Part shown: in pieces, positions 7,046 to 11,624 of the stretch
Position numbering within the stretch: the first letter of the stretch is position 1
Layout of the letters: every line of letters begins with the position of its first letter
From: Candidatus Sulfotelmatobacter sp.
GTDB taxonomy: Bacteria > Acidobacteriota > Terriglobia > Terriglobales > Acidobacteriaceae
Reading direction: 5' to 3'
Length of the DNA: 11,624 nucleotides
NCBI GenBank assembly: GCA_030037575.1
Contig: JASHRB010000454.1
Coordinates: 1-11,624, forward strand
The notes under the pieces: model-generated
Told to the model about the DNA's origin: nothing
Seen by the model: only the letters and a program-made list of their open reading frames with translations
The model's database searches: none
Position numbers and translations under genes: made by a program

Positions 7046-10000
7046 ACATCTCGGAACCATTCATCCGGCGCCCGGTCGCAACCACGCTCTTGACCGCGGC
7101 CGTCGCCCTTGCCGGGGCCATCGGCTTCACCGTGCTGCCGGTCTCTCCGCTCCCGCAGGTCGATTTCCCGACCATCTCTGTCTCCGCAACCCTGCCCGGA
7201 GCCAGCGCCGACATCATGGCCTCCTCCGTGGCTACGCCGCTCGAACGGCAGTTCGGCCACATCGCCGGCATCACCGAGATGACCTCCTCGAGCGCTCTGA
7301 GCAGCACCTCGATCACGCTGCAGTTTGATTTGTCGCGCAACATCGACGGCGCCGCGCGCGACGTCGAGGCGGCCATCAACTCGGCACGCAGCTATTTGCC
7401 GGCCAATCTGCCCAGCAATCCCACCTATCGAAAATACAATCCTTCCGACGCCCCGATTTTGATCATGGGCATCACCTCGGACAAATATCCCACGCCCAAG
7501 CTCTATGACGAAGCTTCCACCGTCATGGAGCAGAAGCTTTCGCAAATCGACGGCGTGGGCCAGGTTTTTGTCGGCGGCGGCGCCCTGCCTTCGGTGCGTG
7601 TCGAGGTCAATCCCACCAAGCTCGAAAGCAAGGGATTGACGCTCTCCACGATTCAGTCCGTGCTCGCCCTGCAGAACTCCGACATGCCCCGCGGCCACTT
7701 CTCCAACGATGCCTTGGGCGCCGACATCATCACCAACGATCAGATTTCCACCGCCGATCAGTACAAGCCGCTGATCGTCGGCTATAACAACGGCAGCGCG
7801 GTGCAATTGTCCGACGTTGCCGACGTAATCGACTCCACCCAGAACCTGCGCACCGCCGGATACCTTAACGGCATGCCATCGGTGACGGTCATCATCTTCC
7901 GCCAGCCCGGGGCAAATATTATTCAGACGGTGCAGCGCATCCAGTCGCAGCTGCCGTTTTTGCAGGCCATTCTCCCCCAAGGGATTAAGGCGACCATCGT
8001 CTTCGACCGCACCACCACCATTCGGGCTTCCGTCGATGATGTCGAGCGCACGCTGATGATCTCCGTGGTCCTGGTGGTGCTGGTCGTCTTTTTCTTTCTA
8101 CGCAACGCGCGCGCCACCATCATCCCCAGCGTGGCCGTCCCCGTGTCCCTGATCGCGACCTTCGCCGTCATGTATCTGCTGGGTTTCAGCCTGGATAACC
8201 TTTCGCTGATGGCCCTGACCATCTCCACCGGCTTCGTCATCGACGACGCCATCGTGGTGATGGAAAACATCGCCCGCTATCTCGAGCATGGAATGCAGCC
8301 CCTGCAGGCGGCCTTGAAAGGCGCGAAGGAAATCGGTTTCACCGTCTTCTCCATCAGCATCTCGCTGGTCGCCGTCTTCATCCCCATTCTGCTGATGGCG
8401 GGCATCGTCGGCCGCCTCTTCCGCGAGTTCGCCATCACCCTGGCGACGGCCATTCTAATCTCCATGGTGATCTCGCTCACCACCACTCCCACCATGTGCG
8501 CCCACCTGCTGAAGGCGCACGAGCAGGATCCGACCAAGCACGGCCTCCTCTACCGGGCGAGCGAACGGTTCTTCACCGGGATGCTCAACGTCTACGGCAC
8601 ATCGCTCGAGTGGGTCTTGCAAAATCCCTTTTTCACGCTCTCCATCCTCGGCCTTACCATCGCGCTCAACGTGGTTCTCATCTTGCGCATCCCCAAAGGA
8701 TTCTTTCCCCAGCAGGATACCGGCGCGCTGGTGGGCGGCGTGCAGGGCCCGCAGGACGCTTCCTTCCCCTTCATGAATGATTCGCTTCTGCAATTGGTAA
8801 AGGTAATTAAGGACGACCCCGCGGTGGCCAACGTAAACGCCTACACCGGGGGCAACGGCGCCAGCAATGGAGGATTTATTTACATCGCGCTCAAGCCGTT
8901 GGAAGTGCGAAAAGTCGGGGCCCCGCAGATCATCAATCGCCTGCGCCCCAAGCTCAATCGGCTTCCCGTCGCTTCCGCCTTTCTGCAGGCGGTGCAGGAT
9001 CTGCGCATCGGTGGCCGCTCCAGCAACGCTCTGTATCAATACACCCTGCAGTCGGATAACATCGAGGATCTGGTCCACTGGGGCCCGATTCTGCTGGCCA
9101 ACATGAAAAAGCTCCCCGGCCTGCAAGACGTAAACAGCGACCAGCAGAACGGCGGCCTGCAGGACCTGCTCACCTATGACCGGCTGACCGCGGCGCGTCT
9201 GGGGCAGACGGCAACCTCGCTGGACAACGCCCTCTATTCGGCATTCGGCCAGGACGAGGTTTCCGTCATTTATACGCAGTTGAATCAGTATTACGTTGTG
9301 CTCGAAGTCGCGCCGCAATATTGGCAGTCTCCGGAGGATCTGAGTTATCTCTACATCAAGAGCAACAGCAACCTGAATAACGCCGCGGCCATGACGCCCA
9401 TCTCCTCGTTTGCCCGATCCGAGACCGGCACCACCGCCTTGCAGGTCAACCATACGGGCCTGTTTCCATCGGTAACGGTTTCCTTCAACCTCGCGCCCAA
9501 CATGTCGATGAGCACCGCCACCAAAGAAATTGCGCAGATGGAGGCACGGCTGGGAACGCCCTCCACCATTCGCGGCTTTTTTGCCGGCACTTTGCAGGCT
9601 TATCAGGAATCGCTCTCCACCGAGCCCATCCTGGTCACGACCGCCTTGCTGGCGGTCTACATCGTTCTCGGAATTCTGTATGAAAGCTTCATGCATCCGA
9701 TCACCATCATTTCGACCCTGCCTTCGGCCAGCGTGGGCGCGATGCTCGCGCTGATGATCTTTCACATGGATTTGAACGTAATTTCGATCATCGGAATTGT
9801 GCTGCTCATCGGCATCGTCAAAAAGAACGCGATCATGATGATCGATTTCGCGCTCATGGCTGAGCGCGAAGAAGGCAAGAACACCCGCGACTCGATTTTC
9901 GAGGCCTGCATGTTGCGTTTCCGTCCCATTCTCATGACCACCATGGCCGCTTTATTCGGAGCATTGCCTCTGGCTTTCGGCACCGGCACCGGTTCTGAGT

Positions 10001-10170
10001 TGCGCCGCCCGCTGGGCCTTACCATCGTCGGCGGATTGCTGCTCAGCCAGTTGATCACCCTTTACACGACGCCGGTGGTCTACCTTGAACTCGATCGTTT
10101 GCGGCTGTGGTTGGGCAGGCGGAAGGACGTTGCGCACCCCGGCCGGGGGGGAGTGCCAGAAAATGCGTAA
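7042..10170 (+). CDS. mdtC: MdtC-like RND multidrug efflux transporter
   Basis: This 1042-residue HAE-1 family RND protein is of standard length and clearly paralogous to the gene before it. It opens [20 protein letters not shown] and contains [33 protein letters not shown] (near 551) and a C-terminal [16 protein letters not shown] helix end. Proton-relay residues are present: D401-D402 in TM4 ([17 protein letters not shown]), K928 in TM10 ([13 protein letters not shown]), and R959 and T966 in TM11 (RFRPILMTT). It should pump by proton antiport, either as a homotrimer or mixed with the preceding protein; E. coli MdtB and MdtC form a mixed trimer. The ATG overlaps the preceding TGA (ATGA) and has a GGAG at 7033-7036, so re-initiation or coupled translation is likely. 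Its last 8 bases are shared with the next gene. Substrates cannot be told from sequence. Confidence 0.95.
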   Translation: MNISEPFIRRPVATTLLTAAVALAGAIGFTVLPVSPLPQVDFPTISVSATLPGASADIMASSVATPLERQFGHIAGITEMTSSSALSSTSITLQFDLSRNIDGAARDVEAAINSARSYLPANLPSNPTYRKYNPSDAPILIMGITSDKYPTPKLYDEASTVMEQKLSQIDGVGQVFVGGGALPSVRVEVNPTKLESKGLTLSTIQSVLALQNSDMPRGHFSNDALGADIITNDQISTADQYKPLIVGYNNGSAVQLSDVADVIDSTQNLRTAGYLNGMPSVTVIIFRQPGANIIQTVQRIQSQLPFLQAILPQGIKATIVFDRTTTIRASVDDVERTLMISVVLVVLVVFFFLRNARATIIPSVAVPVSLIATFAVMYLLGFSLDNLSLMALTISTGFVIDDAIVVMENIARYLEHGMQPLQAALKGAKEIGFTVFSISISLVAVFIPILLMAGIVGRLFREFAITLATAILISMVISLTTTPTMCAHLLKAHEQDPTKHGLLYRASERFFTGMLNVYGTSLEWVLQNPFFTLSILGLTIALNVVLILRIPKGFFPQQDTGALVGGVQGPQDASFPFMNDSLLQLVKVIKDDPAVANVNAYTGGNGASNGGFIYIALKPLEVRKVGAPQIINRLRPKLNRLPVASAFLQAVQDLRIGGRSSNALYQYTLQSDNIEDLVHWGPILLANMKKLPGLQDVNSDQQNGGLQDLLTYDRLTAARLGQTATSLDNALYSAFGQDEVSVIYTQLNQYYVVLEVAPQYWQSPEDLSYLYIKSNSNLNNAAAMTPISSFARSETGTTALQVNHTGLFPSVTVSFNLAPNMSMSTATKEIAQMEARLGTPSTIRGFFAGTLQAYQESLSTEPILVTTALLAVYIVLGILYESFMHPITIISTLPSASVGAMLALMIFHMDLNVISIIGIVLLIGIVKKNAIMMIDFALMAEREEGKNTRDSIFEACMLRFRPILMTTMAALFGALPLAFGTGTGSELRRPLGLTIVGGLLLSQLITLYTTPVVYLELDRLRLWLGRRKDVAHPGRGGVPENA

Positions 10171-11624
10171 GCCTTCAAACCTGCTGCCCGTCAAGCGCTG
10201 CGCCTGCGCCGCGGTTTTACTGGCGGCTGCGACGCTCATGTCTTCCTGCCTGATCGGGCCCAAATATCATCCCCCCGCGCCTCCTGTTCCCTCGGCCCCC
10301 AATTACAAAGAATCCACGGTCAACTTTCAGAACGCGGAAGGATGGAAGGTTTCGAATCCGCAGGAGGCCATGCTGCGCGGCAAATGGTGGGAAGCGTTCA
10401 ACGATCCTGCTCTGAATGCGCTTGAAGATCAGCTCAACATCAACAATCAGAACATTAAGGAGTATTTCGAGAACCTGATGGTCGCTCGCGCCGAGATCCG
10501 CGAAGCCCGCGCGCAATATTGGCCGACCGTCACCACCAATCCTTCTTTCCAGCGTTCGCGGGAGTTGGTCACCTCGAGTGGCTCCGCTTCCAGCGGTCAG
10601 CAAAGTACCGTCTGGTCGTTCCCCATCGACATCGCCTGGGTTCCCGATCTTTGGGGCAAAGTTCGTAACGAAGTTCGCGCGGCGCAATACGCCGCGCAGG
10701 TAAGCGCCGCCGATCTCGAAAACGAGAAACTCACCGAGCAGGCGAGTCTGGCCGAATACTATTTCGAAATTCGCGGGCAGGACGCGCTACAAAAAATTCT
10801 CGACGACACGGTGGCGGCCGATCAGAAAGCGCTCGATGTCACCCAGGGCGCCTACGACACCGGCATCGGCGATTACATTTCCGTTGTGGAAGCCAAAACC
10901 ACGCTGGAGAGCGCGCAATCCGCGGCCATCAACGTGAAAGTTGCGCGCGCCCAGTATGAGCACGCCATCGCCGTATTAGTCGGCAAACTGGCCACCGATT
11001 TCTCCATCCCGGTTCACCCGGAACTACGCGCCGCTCCTGCCATTCCCGTCGGCGTTCCCTCTGGATTGCTGGAGCGCCGGCCCGATGTCGCCGCCGCCGA
11101 GCGCACCCTGGCCCAAGACAACGCCACCATCGGAATCGGCTACGGCGCGTTTTTTCCCGCGGTCACGCTCTCCGCCTCCGGGGGAGTGGAGAGTTCCACC
11201 TTCAAGAACTGGTTCACCTGGCCCAGTCGCTTCTGGGCCATTGGCCCCTCGATCTCGCAAACCATTTTTAACGGCGGTTTGTATCGCGCCGAATTGAATC
11301 AATACGTCGCAACCTACAATGCCGACCTCGCCACCTATCGCCAGACCACGTTGACCGCGTTCCAGCAGGTCGAGGATTACCTTGCCGCCGTACGCCTCTA
11401 TTCCCAACAGGTCGAGCGCCAGCAAGCCGCCGTCAAGGACGCTCAGCAATTTCTCACCCTGGAGATGGACCGTTACCAGACCGGAGTCGATCCTTACGTC
11501 GATGTGGTTACCGCGCAGACCACTCTGCTCTCCGATCAGCAGACTCTGGCGACCATCCAGGTCGAAGAAATGACCGCCGCGGTCTCTTTGATCGAAGCCC
11601 TCGGCGGTGGTTGGGATATTTCTC
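10163..11624 (+). CDS. NodT-family outer-membrane efflux lipoprotein (TolC-like; 3' end off window)
   Basis: An open frame runs from the ATG at 10163 to the window end: 487 complete codons and no stop. The N-terminus is a lipoprotein signal: positive residues, a hydrophobic stretch (AVLLAAATLMSS), then C29 as the likely lipidated cysteine, followed by LIGPKYHPPAPP, the usual start of mature NodT-type proteins. Two outer-membrane efflux protein repeats follow. The first contains KWWEAFNDPALNALEDQ (about 74-90) and the conserved DLWGKVRNEVRAA (162-174). The second begins near VPSGLLERRPDVAAAERTLA (298-317). The family normally ends just after an ALGGGWD-like motif, seen here at about 479-485, so only a short tail is missing. 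The protein would form the trimeric outer-membrane duct for the adaptor and pumps encoded upstream. Its ATG lies inside the end of the mdtC-like gene (8-bp overlap ATGCGTAA), with GGGAG about 9 nt upstream. The downstream end of the operon is not visible. Confidence 0.94.
   Translation, partial: MRKPSNLLPVKRCACAAVLLAAATLMSSCLIGPKYHPPAPPVPSAPNYKESTVNFQNAEGWKVSNPQEAMLRGKWWEAFNDPALNALEDQLNINNQNIKEYFENLMVARAEIREARAQYWPTVTTNPSFQRSRELVTSSGSASSGQQSTVWSFPIDIAWVPDLWGKVRNEVRAAQYAAQVSAADLENEKLTEQASLAEYYFEIRGQDALQKILDDTVAADQKALDVTQGAYDTGIGDYISVVEAKTTLESAQSAAINVKVARAQYEHAIAVLVGKLATDFSIPVHPELRAAPAIPVGVPSGLLERRPDVAAAERTLAQDNATIGIGYGAFFPAVTLSASGGVESSTFKNWFTWPSRFWAIGPSISQTIFNGGLYRAELNQYVATYNADLATYRQTTLTAFQQVEDYLAAVRLYSQQVERQQAAVKDAQQFLTLEMDRYQTGVDPYVDVVTAQTTLLSDQQTLATIQVEEMTAAVSLIEALGGGWDIS

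Noticed and set aside
3692..10170. The tandem RND genes as a recent duplication or mobile amplification
   Set aside because: The proteins share motifs and layout, but the DNA differs throughout and there are no flanking repeats or transposase genes; tandem mdtB/mdtC paralogs are the normal state of this operon type.

Overview
The window is about 60% GC and tightly packed. It looks like chromosomal DNA of a free-living Gram-negative bacterium. Three things point to Acidobacteriota (Terriglobia-like soil lineages): a secreted CRTAC1/ASPIC-UnbV beta-propeller protein, an 82-residue hypothetical of a kind I associate with that phylum, and the style of the MdtABC-like pump genes. This assignment is an inference from protein character and composition; no rRNA or marker gene is present.

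Layout. On the minus strand, 1-1797 holds nearly all of a secreted FG-GAP/VCBS-repeat protein ending in an ASPIC/UnbV domain; its C-terminus lies off the left edge. A 213-bp gap, in which I see nothing convincing, separates it from a small minus-strand gene (2011-2259). A 188-bp divergent intergenic region (2260-2447) follows. It carries a perfect CATTA-N4-TAATG palindrome and weak promoter-like sequences. From 2448 to the right edge the plus strand is one operon: an mdtA-like periplasmic adaptor, two paralogous RND pump genes (mdtB- and mdtC-like) and a NodT-type outer-membrane lipoprotein channel whose last few residues are cut off.

The four efflux genes overlap end to start (GTGA 4 bp, ATGA 4 bp, ATGCGTAA 8 bp), so translation is probably coupled and one transcript would supply a full tripartite pump: inner-membrane RND proteins, periplasmic adaptor and outer-membrane duct. 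Both RND proteins keep the proton-relay residues (Asp-Asp in TM4, Lys in TM10, Arg and Thr in TM11), so both should be active. Unlike the E. coli mdtABCD-baeSR locus, no MFS gene or two-component regulator is visible, and the outer-membrane factor is encoded in the operon.

I found no mobile element, CRISPR array, tRNA or rRNA, and nothing that amounts to a new defence or biosynthetic system. The less ordinary observations are a roughly 77-residue low-complexity segment in the MdtB-like pump that its partner lacks, a perfect 11-bp inverted repeat inside the same gene, and the palindrome upstream of the operon.
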